A DNA stretch of 64,000 bases from Alloalcanivorax marinus (GCF_016785095.1 NZ_JAEKJB010000006.1:213263-277262), one strand, 5' to 3'; shown: positions 21,225-30,964, numbered from the stretch's first letter. Numbers and translations: made by a program. The notes: generated from the letters alone by a model not told the origin.

Positions 21225-21889
21225 TGGCGGAGAAGACCAAGGACCTGTTGTTCGGTCCCATTTTCGACAACAACCCCATCGCGCTGCAGATCCTGGGTAT
21301 CTGCTCCGCGCTGGCTGTCACCAGTAACCTGAGCACCACGGTGACCATGTGCATCGCGCTGACCATGGTGACCGCGTTCTCGAACTTTTTCGTGAGCACG
21401 GTGCGTAACGTGATCCCGTCGAGCATCCGCATCATCGTACAGATGACCATCATCGCCTCCCTGGTGATCGTGGTGGATCAGTTCCTGAAGGCCTACGCCT
21501 ACAGCATCTCCAAGCAGCTTTCGGTGTTCGTCGGCCTGATCATCACCAACTGCATCGTGATGGGTCGCGCCGAAGCCTTCGCCATGAAGAACGCTCCGGT
21601 TCCGTCCTTCATGGACGGCATCGGCAACGGCCTGGGCTACTCCGTGCTGCTGCTTACCCTGGGCTTCGTGCGCGAGCTGTTCGGCGCCGGCAGCCTGTTC
21701 GGCATGCAGGTGCTGCCGAGCACCGCCGACGGCGGCTGGTACCAGACCAACGGCCTGCTGCTGCTGCCGCCCAGCGCCTTCTTCCTGATCGGCTGCTTTA
21801 TCTGGGCGGTACGTACCTGGAAGCCGGAGCAGGTGGAGAAGGACGAGTTCAAGATGAAGCCGCACACCCGCGTCAGCGACGCGTTTTAA
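21224..21889 (+). CDS. nqrD: Na+-NQR subunit D
   Basis: A 221-residue integral-membrane subunit with six hydrophobic helices, homologous to RnfE. The Cys-containing segment at [15 protein letters not shown] and the later [14 protein letters not shown] are the paired cysteine positions of NqrD that, with NqrE, hold an iron site within the membrane. It is followed by a 25-base gap with a GGGAG ribosome site and then nqrE. Confidence 0.95.
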   Translation: MAEKTKDLLFGPIFDNNPIALQILGICSALAVTSNLSTTVTMCIALTMVTAFSNFFVSTVRNVIPSSIRIIVQMTIIASLVIVVDQFLKAYAYSISKQLSVFVGLIITNCIVMGRAEAFAMKNAPVPSFMDGIGNGLGYSVLLLTLGFVRELFGAGSLFGMQVLPSTADGGWYQTNGLLLLPPSAFFLIGCFIWAVRTWKPEQVEKDEFKMKPHTRVSDAF

Positions 21890-21914
21890 CGGCGTGGAAC
21901 AGGGGAGTTAACCA

Positions 21915-22535
<621 letters not shown>

Positions 22536-22556
22536 GGGTAAGGGGAGAGCCAGAAC

Positions 22557-23786
22557 ATGAGTTTTGAAATCATTCTCGGCGTGGTCATGTTCACCGCCAT
22601 CGTGCTCGCGCTGGTGGCGGTGATTCTCGCCGCCCGCTCGCGGCTGGTGATCAGCGGCGACGTCCACATCGACATCAACGGCGACCAGGAAAAGAGCATC
22701 GACGCGCCCGCTGGCGGCAAGCTGCTCGGCACCCTGGCCGATCAGGGTATCTTCCTGTCCTCCGCCTGTGGCGGCGGCGGTACCTGCGCGCAGTGCAAAT
22801 GCCAGGTGCTCGACGGTGGCGGTGACATTCTGCCCACCGAGGAAGGCCACTTCACCAAGGGCGAAATCCGCGACGGCTGGCGTCTGAGCTGTCAGGTCAA
22901 CGTCAAGCAGGACATGAAGATCAAGGTGCCCGAGGAATTCTTCGGCGTGAAGAAATGGGAATGCGAAGTCGTTTCCAACCCCAACGTGGCCACCTTCATC
23001 AAAGAACTGACCCTGAAGCTGCCGGAAGGCGAGGAAGTGGACTTCCGCGCCGGCGGTTACGTGCAGCTCGAAGCGCCGCCCTACGACATCGATTTCTCGA
23101 ACTTCGATATCGATGAAGAGTTCCGCGGTGACTGGGAGCACTTCAAGTTCTTCGACCTCAAGGCCAAGAACAACGAAACCGTGGTGCGCGCCTACTCCAT
23201 GGCCAACTACCCGGAAGAGAAGGGCATCCTCAAGTTCAACATCCGGATCGCCACGCCGCCCCCGGGCGCCAAGGACATTCCGCCGGGCCTGATGAGCTCC
23301 TTCGTGTTCAACCTGAAGCCGGGCGACAAGATCACCGTGTTCGGTCCCTTCGGTGAGTTCTTCGCCAAGGACACCGACGCCGAGATGGTGTTCATCGGCG
23401 GTGGCGCCGGCATGGCCCCCATGCGCAGCCACATCTTCGACCAGCTCAAGCGTCTCAATTCCAAGCGCAAGATCAGCTTCTGGTACGGCGCGCGGAGCTG
23501 GCGCGAGACCTTCTACAACGAAGAGTACGATCAGCTCGCCGAAGAGAACGACAACTTCGAGTGGCACCTGGCCCTGTCCGATCCGCAACCGGAGGACAAC
23601 TGGGAAGGCCCCACCGGCTTCATCCACAACGTGGTCTACGAAATGTACCTCAAGGACCACCCGGCACCGGAAGACTGCGAGTACTACATGTGCGGCCCGC
23701 CGATGATGAACGCCTCCGTGATCAAGATGCTCGAGGATCTGGGCGTCGAGCCGGAAAACATCATGCTCGACGACTTCGGGGGCTGA
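22557..23786 (+). CDS. nqrF: Na+-NQR subunit F (NADH dehydrogenase entry)
   Basis: A 409-residue subunit where NADH gives up its electrons. Order: an N-terminal membrane anchor, a 2Fe-2S ferredoxin domain ([17 protein letters not shown], then a distal Cys at LSCQVN), an FAD-binding domain ([12 protein letters not shown]) and an NAD-binding domain ([19 protein letters not shown] and [18 protein letters not shown]). Length is typical (407-410). It ends the structural part of the operon; a REP pair separates it from apbE. Confidence 0.96.
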   Translation: MSFEIILGVVMFTAIVLALVAVILAARSRLVISGDVHIDINGDQEKSIDAPAGGKLLGTLADQGIFLSSACGGGGTCAQCKCQVLDGGGDILPTEEGHFTKGEIRDGWRLSCQVNVKQDMKIKVPEEFFGVKKWECEVVSNPNVATFIKELTLKLPEGEEVDFRAGGYVQLEAPPYDIDFSNFDIDEEFRGDWEHFKFFDLKAKNNETVVRAYSMANYPEEKGILKFNIRIATPPPGAKDIPPGLMSSFVFNLKPGDKITVFGPFGEFFAKDTDAEMVFIGGGAGMAPMRSHIFDQLKRLNSKRKISFWYGARSWRETFYNEEYDQLAEENDNFEWHLALSDPQPEDNWEGPTGFIHNVVYEMYLKDHPAPEDCEYYMCGPPMMNASVIKMLEDLGVEPENIMLDDFGG

Positions 23787-23799
23787 TTAAGCCTCGGGT

Positions 23800-23874
23800 A
23801 TCGCGACTGAAGTCGCTCCTACGCCCATCTCGTGCCGTAGGAGCGACCGGGCGGCGCACCGCTTCAGTCGCGAT
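23800..23874. repeat. REP pair between nqrF and apbE
   Basis: ATCGCGACTGAAGTCGCTCC and its inverted partner, which ends CGCTTCAGTCGCGAT, are separated by a short spacer. It lies inside the nqr operon, where such pairs usually stabilise or attenuate mRNA. The spacer differs from that of the three copies sharing AACCTTGCCAATAGCCAC. Confidence 0.8.
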
Positions 23875-23947
23875 CCGGGGTCGCCCCGCGCCCCGACGAT
23901 GGCCTCGCCGCTCCTCGGCATCCCCCAACCCGCGAATCGGCAGCCCC

Positions 23948-24976
23948 ATGCGAATCCCTCTCTTCCGCCTGTTCCCGCTCCTCGCCCTCCTGGCGCTCCT
24001 CGCCGCCTGCGACGACACCAGCGACCGCCTTTCCGCGCTCAACGGGCCCACCATGGGCACCACCTGGTCGGTGAAATTCACCGGCACCCCCGGCGGTGGC
24101 GTTCCGGCCCTGCGCAAGGACATCGAATCGGCCCTGGAGCAGGTCAACGCGGACATGAGCACCTACCGTGAAGACGCCACCATCAGCCGTTTCAACCGCG
24201 CCGACGCCGGTCGGGCGGTGACCGTCTCCAAGGATTTCGCCAAGGTGCTCAAGGAAGCCCTGTCGATCTCCCGGGATACCGACGGCGCCTACGACGTCAC
24301 CGTCGGGCCGCTGGTCAACCTGTGGGGCTTCGGCCCCGACCCGGAACGGTTCGAGCCGCCGCCGGAGGCGGACATCGAGGCGGCCCGGGCCCGGGTTGGC
24401 TGGGACAAGCTCAAGCTCAACGGCGACCAACTGGCGCAACCCGGCGGCGTCTATCTGGATCTGTCGTCCATCGCCAAGGGCTTCGCCGTGGACAAAGTGG
24501 CGGAAGTGCTGGAAAGCGCCGGCATCAAGAACTATCTGGTGGAGATCGGCGGCGAACTCCGCGCCGGCGGTCACAAGCCCTATGGTCAGCCCTGGCGCGT
24601 CGCCGTGGAGCGACCGATCGCCGGCGTCCGGGAAATGGAGAAGGTGATCGCCCTCGAAAACCTGGCCATCGCCACCAGCGGTGATTACCGCAACTTCTTC
24701 GAGGACGACGGCACCCTGTATTCCCACACCATCGATCCGCGCACCGGCTACCCGGTGGGCCATCAACTGGGCTCGGTCACCGTGTTACACTCCAGTTGCA
24801 TGGTGGCGGATGGTTTGGCCACCGCGCTCACCGTGCTGGGGCCCGAAAAAGGGCGGGCGTTCGCCGAAGCCCGCGAACTGCCGGTCTTGTTCATTGTCCG
24901 AACCAAGGACGGCCCCGAGGAAATCATGACCCCCGCCTTCCGGGCCCTCCTGGAAGCCGAGGAAGGAGGAAACTGA
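23948..24976 (+). CDS. apbE: FAD:protein FMN transferase ApbE (lipoprotein)
   Basis: A 342-residue periplasmic lipoprotein. The signal peptide ends with lipobox LLAAC (Cys near residue 21). The catalytic domain begins GPTMGTTWSVKF, with DLSSIAKGFAVDKVAE and ATSGDYRNFF near the Mg/FAD site and SHTIDPRTGYPV. It transfers FMN from FAD to Thr in D/S-G-A-T motifs, here NqrB and NqrC of the same operon. The ATG at 23948 is chosen because it starts the signal peptide; upstream in-frame codons lie in REP sequence and nqrF. One base separates it from nqrM. Confidence 0.94.
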   Translation: MRIPLFRLFPLLALLALLAACDDTSDRLSALNGPTMGTTWSVKFTGTPGGGVPALRKDIESALEQVNADMSTYREDATISRFNRADAGRAVTVSKDFAKVLKEALSISRDTDGAYDVTVGPLVNLWGFGPDPERFEPPPEADIEAARARVGWDKLKLNGDQLAQPGGVYLDLSSIAKGFAVDKVAEVLESAGIKNYLVEIGGELRAGGHKPYGQPWRVAVERPIAGVREMEKVIALENLAIATSGDYRNFFEDDGTLYSHTIDPRTGYPVGHQLGSVTVLHSSCMVADGLATALTVLGPEKGRAFAEARELPVLFIVRTKDGPEEIMTPAFRALLEAEEGGN

Positions 24977-24977
24977 A

Positions 24978-25214
24978 ATGCTCGCCACCGTACTCGCCAG
25001 CTTTGTGATCGTGGCCCTGCTGTTCGCCGGCATGGCCATCGGCGTGATTCTCTCCAACAAGCCCGTCAAAGGCTCCTGCGGCGGCCTCGCCGCCCTCGGC
25101 ATGAAGGACGGCTGCGAAATCTGCGGCGGCGACAAGGACGCCTGCGAGGAGAACACCCGCCAGGTCAACGCCCAACGCGCCGCCGAACTTGGCCGCGACG
25201 TCCTCAAAACCTGA
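24978..25214 (+). CDS. nqrM: Na+-NQR maturation factor NqrM
   Basis: A 78-residue protein with one N-terminal membrane helix (about residues 5-25) and four cysteines in KGSCGGLAALGMKDGCEICGG and its surroundings, the hallmark of NqrM (formerly DUF539). It is needed to deliver or insert iron at the NqrD/NqrE site. Its position directly after apbE is the usual one. Confidence 0.94.
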   Translation: MLATVLASFVIVALLFAGMAIGVILSNKPVKGSCGGLAALGMKDGCEICGGDKDACEENTRQVNAQRAAELGRDVLKT

Positions 25215-25255
25215 ACCGGCACCGCGGCCGGCGGCTCGTGCCGTCCGCCGCGTTG

Positions 25256-25417
25256 ATCGCGACTGAAGCCGCTCCTACAAAACCTTGCCAATAGCCACTG
25301 TAGGAGCGACTTCAGTCGCGATCAGCGCCATCCGCCACCACCACGCCCGACCCGGGCCCCATCGCGCCGACGCCACGCGATAGGCGCAACCGGGCGGCGC
25401 TCCGCTTCAGTCGCGAT
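25256..25417. repeat. REP/BIME cluster, left flank of the RAYT gene
   Basis: A full inverted REP pair (25256-25322) with the spacer AACCTTGCCAATAGCCAC, then about 55 bases of diverged sequence, then a further REP arm ending CGCTTCAGTCGCGAT at 25417. The same arrangement in the same orientation recurs at 26038-26192, so the RAYT gene is bracketed by direct repeats of about 160 bases. Confidence 0.85.
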
Positions 25418-25444
25418 TCCACTCCTATCCGCCATACCCCATAC

Positions 25445-25921
25445 CTACCCACCCCAGTCCCAATTCGCCTCCGTATCCGCCTGCAGCCAAACCGTGTCCC
25501 ACAACGGGTAAGCGCCAATCCGGTCCACCAACCCGGCCCGCAGGGGGTTGGCGACAATGTAACGGGCGTAGGCTTTCAATTGCCGCTCATCCCGAAGCGC
25601 CTGATCATGGAAGCCGGCCTGCCAGGTCAACGCTGGTACCGCCCGGCTGCTGGCGCCTTTCAGCGTCTGCACGGTTCGTGACAGTGACGCGGCCCGCAGC
25701 CGGAACATCCAGTGAAGGTGATCGGGCATGATTACGTAAGCGAGGGTCTCCGCGTCGCCGCTTCGATGGTGGTGCTGAAGCTGTCGCACCAGCGTTCGCC
25801 CCGCGAACAGATCGCTGAACACAGGCGCGCGGCGCCGGGTCACGGTGGTGATCAGATAAACCTGGTCGGCGAGGGAGATCCGTCCGGTCCTGAGCGCGTG
25901 TTGTCGTGGTGGTGTTTTCAT
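25445..25921 (-). CDS. REP-associated tyrosine transposase (RAYT), intact motifs
   Basis: About 158 residues of a Y1-type HUH nuclease. The metal-binding HUH motif is intact (IMPDHLHWMF), and the nucleophile Tyr lies in YARYIVANPLRAGLV. Family members cut and join single-stranded REP DNA and are thought to spread REP elements. The gene is directly flanked by REP clusters on both sides, the classic arrangement. The start is uncertain: ATG at 25921 (MKTPPRQHALRTG, preceded by GGGAAA) or ATG at 25933; a frame extending to 26020 adds low-complexity sequence. It could still be active, because both catalytic motifs are present. Confidence 0.9.
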   Translation of the reverse strand: MKTPPRQHALRTGRISLADQVYLITTVTRRRAPVFSDLFAGRTLVRQLQHHHRSGDAETLAYVIMPDHLHWMFRLRAASLSRTVQTLKGASSRAVPALTWQAGFHDQALRDERQLKAYARYIVANPLRAGLVDRIGAYPLWDTVWLQADTEANWDWGG

Positions 25922-26037
25922 TTTCCCAATCATGGCGGCCCGCCGGCGGTGGCGGGATCGGTCAGGTGCCATGGTTGGGGTGAGTGATCGGAAGGTTTTT
26001 TTGTCAGCGGAGGCGTACAAGCATTCGGCGAACGCCT

Positions 26038-26192
26038 ATCGCGACTGAAGTCGCTCCTACAAAACCTTGCCAATAGCCACTGTAGGAGCGACTTCAGTCG
26101 CGATAACGGCCATGCGCCGCAACCACGCCCAATCCGGCTACCATCCAGCCACACGGTAGGCGCAACCGGGCGGGGCTCCGCTTCAGTCGCGA
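26038..26192. repeat. REP/BIME cluster, right flank of the RAYT gene
   Basis: A REP pair (26038-26104), with the same AACCTTGCCAATAGCCAC spacer as the left copy, then a related linker and a last REP arm (26157-26192, TAGGCGCAACCGGGCGGGG then CTCCGCTTCAGTCGCGAT). The last arm overlaps the 3' end of the GNAT/C39 gene and supplies its stop codon. Confidence 0.85.
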
Positions 26193-27307
26193 TCCGGGCG
26201 CCCGACGATGACGGCGGTGCGCAGGCGCGCCTGGCCGTAACGGGTCATGCGCTCGAAACGGTCCCGGGTGATCGGTACATGCTGGCAATCCAGCGGTACC
26301 TGATCCTCCGCCGGGTCCGGGTCGTGGATGTAGAAGCATTCGTCGTCGGCGCCGCTGACCACCACCCAATGGGGCGCCTTGCGTCCGTCCAGCCGCCAGG
26401 TGCTGATCAGCACGATGGCCACGTCGCCGTTTTCCAGCGCCCGATCCAGCCGCGCCGCGCTGAGTTCCTGGTAATGCACGGGAATCCCTGAAGCACGGGC
26501 CTGTTCCTCGAAATGGTCGTGCACGGTCTCGATCACGCGCTTCTTGTTTTCGTCGCGCACTGAATCCAGGAACAGCGGCCCGCGCTGGTTGCAGTACACC
26601 TCGGCGTTCAGGCCGCGCCGCCGCGCCGCCAGGGCCAGCCCCAGGGGATGGCAGCCGCCGTGGCCGGCGGTCATGAAGATGGTGGTGGCCTCGCGCCAGA
26701 TCAGCAACTCCTCGCGGGCGTCCGGAACGCGGTGGAGCAGGGCGGCCAGGGCCATCTGCAGACACGCCGGCCCGCAGGTGAACTCGGTGCCCTGGCGCAC
26801 CCAGGGCAGCGCCAGCCGGTTGCCGCCCTGGGGTGTGTAGTGCAGCCGCTTCTGGTAGCGCAGGGCGTCCTCGTGGTCCTCGTAGTAATCCGGCGTGCGC
26901 GCGAACAGTTTGTAGCCGCGCCGTTCGTAGAGGCGAATGGCGGCGGCGTTATCGCGGCGCACTTCCAGGCGCAGGTAGAGGCGTTTTTCCTGGTGGGCGT
27001 AGTCCTCGGCGGCGTCCAGGAGCCGTTCACCAAGCCCCTGGCCGCGCCGGTCCGGGTCGGTGGCGATGGAATACAGCCGCGCCAGCCGCGTGCCGCGCTG
27101 CAGAATCACCAATGCATAGCCGGCCAGGGCGCCGTCCTCGGCGAGCGCCAGAATCAGCCCGGAGTGGGCCTGGCGTATCCAGTGGCGGAAGCTGCGGCGT
27201 GACAACCGGTCGCTCTGGAAGCAGCGGCGCTCCAGGGCGGTAAGGGCATCGAGATCGTCGGCACGGGCGGGGCGGAAGGTGAAACGATGGGCCATGGGCA
27301 TATCCAT
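26183..27307 (-). CDS. GNAT acetyltransferase fused to a C39-like peptidase domain
   Basis: A two-domain protein of about 374 residues. Residues 5-150 are a GNAT acetyltransferase of RimI type (IATDPDRRGQGLGERLLDAAE is the acetyl-CoA loop, then DNAAAIRLYERRGYK). Residues 170-365 are a papain-like C39 domain: VRQGTEFTCGPACLQMAL holds the Cys, and APHWVVVSGADDECFYIHDPD holds the His and Asp. Such fusions are annotated as GNAT/peptidase C39 proteins; C39 domains usually cut after a double-glycine leader. Start candidates are 27307, 27301 and 27295; none has a clear ribosome site. The last codons and the stop come from a REP element. Substrate unknown. Confidence 0.85.
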   Translation of the reverse strand: MDMPMAHRFTFRPARADDLDALTALERRCFQSDRLSRRSFRHWIRQAHSGLILALAEDGALAGYALVILQRGTRLARLYSIATDPDRRGQGLGERLLDAAEDYAHQEKRLYLRLEVRRDNAAAIRLYERRGYKLFARTPDYYEDHEDALRYQKRLHYTPQGGNRLALPWVRQGTEFTCGPACLQMALAALLHRVPDAREELLIWREATTIFMTAGHGGCHPLGLALAARRRGLNAEVYCNQRGPLFLDSVRDENKKRVIETVHDHFEEQARASGIPVHYQELSAARLDRALENGDVAIVLISTWRLDGRKAPHWVVVSGADDECFYIHDPDPAEDQVPLDCQHVPITRDRFERMTRYGQARLRTAVIVGRPDRD

Positions 27308-27414
27308 TGAAGTGCGGCCAGCATAGCGCCGCGCCGCCGCCCGGCGCCAGCGCTTTCCGACGGATGACGGGGCCCGCCCGGTCGCCCATAATGCGTGCAT
27401 AAGGAGATCGCACC

Positions 27415-28554
27415 ATGCCAGTTTCGTCCGCCCCCACGCGGGGGCTGATTCTGTCCGGCGGTGGCGCCCGCGCCGCCTACCAGGTGGGCGTGCTCAGTGC
27501 CATCGCGGACATGTCACCGCCCAGCGCCACCAATCCCTTCCCGATCATCTGCGGCACGTCCGCCGGCGCCATCAATGCCGCCGGCCTGGCCGCCGGCGCC
27601 CACGATTACCGCCTGGCGGTACGCGGCCTGGAGCAGGTGTGGGCGAACATGACCGCCGACCAGGTCTACCGCACCGACATCGTCGCCTTCGTGCGCAGCC
27701 TGTTGCGCTGGGTGTTCAGTTCCGCCGCCGCCGGCCGTGGCACCACGCGCAGCGCGCTGCTCGACAACACGCCTCTGAAACGGCTCCTGCGGCTGGTGAT
27801 CAATTTTCAACGCATCGGCCAGAGCATCGACGAAGGCCATCTGCGGGCCCTGTCGATCACCGCGTCCAGCTACGCCTCCGGCGAATCCGTGGCGTTCTTC
27901 CAGGGCGCGCCGGACCTGCCGGAGTGGAACCGGGCGCGGCGCCTGGGGCGGCGTTCCACCATCGGCGTGCAGCACCTGCTGGCCTCGGCGGCGATTCCGC
28001 TGCTGTTCCCCGCCGAGCAGGTGGATGGCCGTTACTATGGTGACGGCGCCGTGCGCCAGCTGGCGCCGGTGAGCCCGGCGCTGCATCTGGGCGCCGACCG
28101 GCTGCTGGTGATCGGCGTATCCGGCCATTCCTCCGCCGCTCACCAGCGGCAGTTGAGCGGTTACCCGTCCCTGGCCCAGGTGCTCGGCCACGTACTGGAC
28201 AGTGTGTTCGTGGACACTCTGGAAGGGGACGTGGAGCGTCTGGAACGGATCAACCGCACCGTGCAGGCGCTCAGCAACCGGGCCCGCAGCCAGCATGAGA
28301 TCCAGCTCCGCAAGGTGGACGTACTGAAAATCTACCCGTCCCAGCCGCTGGACGAAATCGCCGCCGAGCACACCAAGGAGCTGCCGCGTACCCTGCGCTT
28401 TTTCCTGCGCGGCTCCGGGGCGACCCGGTCACCAGGGGCATCGGCGGTCAGTTATCTGCTGTTCGAGCCGGGCTTCACTGGGCGCTTGATGGCCTTGGGG
28501 TATCAGGACGCCAAGGCCCGCGAGGAGGAAATCCGCGCCTTTTTGCGGGATTGA
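27415..28554 (+). CDS. patatin-like phospholipase
   Basis: A 379-residue alpha/beta hydrolase of the patatin family. The oxyanion loop GGGARAAYQ is at the N-terminus, the nucleophile serine is in GTSAGAINA near residue 45, and the Asp of the Ser-Asp dyad is in YYGDGAVRQ near residue 205. Members hydrolyse acyl chains of phospholipids or triglycerides; no signal peptide is seen, so it is probably cytoplasmic or peripherally membrane bound. AAGGAGA lies before the ATG at 27415. It is followed by a REP pair and the convergent glycerophosphodiesterase gene, whose product could process deacylated phospholipids; this functional link is inference. Confidence 0.9.
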   Translation: MPVSSAPTRGLILSGGGARAAYQVGVLSAIADMSPPSATNPFPIICGTSAGAINAAGLAAGAHDYRLAVRGLEQVWANMTADQVYRTDIVAFVRSLLRWVFSSAAAGRGTTRSALLDNTPLKRLLRLVINFQRIGQSIDEGHLRALSITASSYASGESVAFFQGAPDLPEWNRARRLGRRSTIGVQHLLASAAIPLLFPAEQVDGRYYGDGAVRQLAPVSPALHLGADRLLVIGVSGHSSAAHQRQLSGYPSLAQVLGHVLDSVFVDTLEGDVERLERINRTVQALSNRARSQHEIQLRKVDVLKIYPSQPLDEIAAEHTKELPRTLRFFLRGSGATRSPGASAVSYLLFEPGFTGRLMALGYQDAKAREEEIRAFLRD

Positions 28555-28563
28555 GGGGGCGTT

Positions 28564-28659
28564 ATCGCGACTGAAGCGGAGCGCCGCCCGGTCTCTCCTA
28601 CAAAACCTTGCCAATAGCCACTGTAGGAGCGGCCGGGCGGGGCTCCGCTTCAGTCGCGG
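28564..28659. repeat. REP pair between patatin and glycerophosphodiesterase genes
   Basis: An inverted pair of longer REP variants (GCGACTGAAGCGGAGCGCCG and its partner) around the same AACCTTGCCAATAGCCAC spacer found beside the RAYT gene. It lies between convergent genes, where it may act as a bidirectional transcription stop, and its right arm overlaps the end of the glycerophosphodiesterase gene. Confidence 0.85.
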
Positions 28660-29402
28660 TTGGCGCCGCGTTTATTGAAATGCGCGATGAAGCTGGTCGG
28701 GAAATCGGTGATGATGCCGTCCACGCCGAGCCCGGCCAGGCGCTCCGCCTCCACCAGATCGTTCACCGTCCAGGTGGACACTTTCAACCCCCGGCGCCGA
28801 GCGCGGCGCATTAGCGCCGGGGTCACCAGGGAATGGCGTGGCATCAGCCAGGCGCAGCCCAGGCCGGCGGCGCGCCGGGTGGGTTGCTGGTAGCGGTATT
28901 CCACCACGTAGCCGCGCTCCACCCGGGGAGTCATGTTGCCCAGCATGCGTAGAAAACCGGTGTGCTTCGAGGTCACCACCACCCGCTCATGGAGCCCCAG
29001 CTCGTCGATCAGTGCCACCAGACGGTGGGCAAGCCGGTGCAGCAGAGCGGACTCCGTGCCCTTCACCTCGAACTGAAAACGCATCGTCGGGCCGCACAGC
29101 TCCACCACTTCGCGCAGGGAGGGGATGCACACCGGGCTGTGCCAGCCGGGAGTGTCGTGGCGCGCGTCGAGCACCCCCAGTTGCGCCAGGGTGTAGTGGT
29201 GCGCCTTGCCCCGTTCGCCGGTGGTACGGGTAACGTGCTGGTCGTGCACCACGATCAGATGCCCGTCCCGGGACAGGCGTACGTCCAGCTCCACTTCGCG
29301 GGCACCGGCCTCCAGGGCGACCTGGAAACCGGCCAGGGTGTTTTCCGGGGCCTCGCCGCGGGCGCCGCGGTGGCCGACGATGGTAGGAATGCCTTGGTTC
29401 AT
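28650..29402 (-). CDS. glycerophosphodiester phosphodiesterase
   Basis: A 250-residue GDPD TIM-barrel enzyme. The metal and catalytic motifs are at the N-terminus: GHRGARGEAPENTLAGF, EVELDVRLSRDGHLIVVHD, with the two catalytic His residues in GHRG and VHD. It hydrolyses glycerophosphodiesters to glycerol-3-phosphate and an alcohol. No signal peptide is seen, so this is the cytosolic UgpQ-like form. The start is ATG at 29402. The final two codons and the stop (R-D-stop) lie inside a REP element. Convergent with the patatin gene. Confidence 0.92.
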   Translation of the reverse strand: MNQGIPTIVGHRGARGEAPENTLAGFQVALEAGAREVELDVRLSRDGHLIVVHDQHVTRTTGERGKAHHYTLAQLGVLDARHDTPGWHSPVCIPSLREVVELCGPTMRFQFEVKGTESALLHRLAHRLVALIDELGLHERVVVTSKHTGFLRMLGNMTPRVERGYVVEYRYQQPTRRAAGLGCAWLMPRHSLVTPALMRRARRRGLKVSTWTVNDLVEAERLAGLGVDGIITDFPTSFIAHFNKRGANRD

Positions 29403-29797
29403 GGGTCTCTTATGCAGCTATGCATCTATGCATCAGGCGTTGGGCGGACCGCCCGCCGGTTCGCCGGGCATTGTGCTTTGGCGCCCCGACCGCATCAATA
29501 GCCTCCGCCCATTTGTCACGCAATTGTCGCAACCGCCCCCGCCACGGTCTCCATGGAAGCAACCGTCGAAGCCCCCGTAGACCCCCCGTAGAACAGCCTG
29601 TAGAACAGCCTGTAGGAGCGACTTCAGTCGCGATAACGGCTTGGCTGATCGCGACTGAAGTCGCTCCTACAGTCGCTCCTACAGTCGCGCCTAGGGGCGC
29701 GGCGCGGACCGTCCGGCGTTGAGCGGAGGCCCGTTGTCATGGAAGAGTCATGTTGGGCCTGCTAGGGTTGGCCCACCGCGAACCGCCGGAGACCGGG
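29403..29797. repeat. gene-free stretch with REP copies and short tandem repeats
   Basis: A divergent gap of about 395 bases between the glycerophosphodiesterase and sulfotransferase genes. From 29585 it holds three copies of GTAGAACAGCCT-like repeats (the last turning into a REP arm), a REP pair (29611-29634 and 29648-29670) and two further partial arms (AGTCGCTCCTAC, AGTCGCGCC). Nothing coding is seen. Promoters for both genes must lie here, but none is clear. Confidence 0.7.
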
Positions 29798-30964
29798 ATG
29801 GGTTCCCTGATCAAGGCATACGCGGTGCTGTTCGTGCGCTCCTGGAATCCGGACTACGACGGCACCGTAAGCGGCGTCTCGCCGCGACGCTGGCTGGTGA
29901 TGGCCGGCTTCTGGCCCCTGTTCCTCCTGGTGCAGGCGGTCAACGGCCTGGGGCTGCTGCTCGACCATCTGCTGTTTCCGGATTTCCGCCGCGTGCGGGT
30001 GCGCGAGCCGCTGTTCGTGGTGGGCGTGCCGCGCAGTGGCACCACCTTCCTGCACCGGCTGCTGGCCGCCGACGACAAGCGCTTCACCACCACCGCCCTA
30101 TGGGAGCTGATCTTCGCCCCCTCGGTCACCCAGCGCTGCCTGTGGCGCGGGGCAGGGCGCCTGGATGCCCTGTTCGGGCGTCCGCTGGGCCGGGCCTTCC
30201 AATGGCTGGAGCGACGCCTGCTGGGCGGCCTGGACGACGTCCACGAGACCGGCCTGCGCGATCCGGAGGAAGATTACCTGGCGCTGCTGCCGGTGCTCGG
30301 CTGCTTCCTGCTGGTGCTGGCCGTGCCGGACCCGCGCCTGTGGCGGCTCACCTACGCCGACCGGGACCTGCCGGCGGCGGAGAAACAGCGCCTGATGGCC
30401 GCCTACCGGCGCTTCGTGCAGCGCCACCTGTATTTCCACGGCGATCACCTGACCTTCCTGTCCAAGAACCCGTCGTTCACGCCGTTCATGGCGACCCTGG
30501 CGGCGGCCTTTCCGGATGCCCGCTTCATCGGCTGCCTGCGCAACCCCACGGCGGCGGTGCCCTCGCAGATCAACTCCATCGTCATCGGCGCCCGGGTGTT
30601 CGATGGCCGTGACACCGCCGCCTACTGGCGCGAGGGCTTCCTGGCCATGCTCGACTACTACTACCGCCATCTGCTGGAGCAACTGGAGCGGCTGCCACCG
30701 GAGCGCCAGGCCTTGTCCGTGATGGAAACCCTGGCCGCCGAGCCGCGCGCCACCGTGGAGGGGTTCTACCGGCGCTTCGGGATGACCCCGTCACCGGCCT
30801 ACCAGGCGCGGCTGGCCGCCGAGGACGAACGCGCCCGGCGCTACCGCAGCGGCCACCACTACTCCCTGGAAAGCCTGGGGGTGGCCCCGGAGCGGCTGCG
30901 CGCCACCTTCGGCTGGGTGTACGAAAAATTCAGTTACCCCTTGCCCGGGGTTGAACACGAGTGA
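29798..30964 (+). CDS. sulfotransferase family protein
   Basis: About 388 residues. An N-terminal hydrophobic segment (VMAGFWPLFLLVQAVNGLGL) precedes the PAPS-binding P-loop VGVPRSGTTFLHRLL. The 3'-phosphate-binding region is around FIGCLRNPTAAVPSQINS. The family moves sulfate from PAPS to a hydroxyl on a lipid or sugar; many marine bacterial members have no known acceptor. ATG at 29798 (GGAG six bases upstream) is preferred; ATG at 29750 would add 16 residues. It lies directly upstream of a glycosyltransferase and a deacetylase gene on the same strand, so an acceptor in a surface glycan or glycolipid is plausible. Confidence 0.87.
   Translation: MGSLIKAYAVLFVRSWNPDYDGTVSGVSPRRWLVMAGFWPLFLLVQAVNGLGLLLDHLLFPDFRRVRVREPLFVVGVPRSGTTFLHRLLAADDKRFTTTALWELIFAPSVTQRCLWRGAGRLDALFGRPLGRAFQWLERRLLGGLDDVHETGLRDPEEDYLALLPVLGCFLLVLAVPDPRLWRLTYADRDLPAAEKQRLMAAYRRFVQRHLYFHGDHLTFLSKNPSFTPFMATLAAAFPDARFIGCLRNPTAAVPSQINSIVIGARVFDGRDTAAYWREGFLAMLDYYYRHLLEQLERLPPERQALSVMETLAAEPRATVEGFYRRFGMTPSPAYQARLAAEDERARRYRSGHHYSLESLGVAPERLRATFGWVYEKFSYPLPGVEHE

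Noticed and set aside
25256..26192. Reading the repeated palindromes as a CRISPR array
   Set aside because: The repeats are self-complementary REP units with irregular spacing, a conserved spacer and scattered copies across the window, unlike regularly spaced CRISPR repeats.
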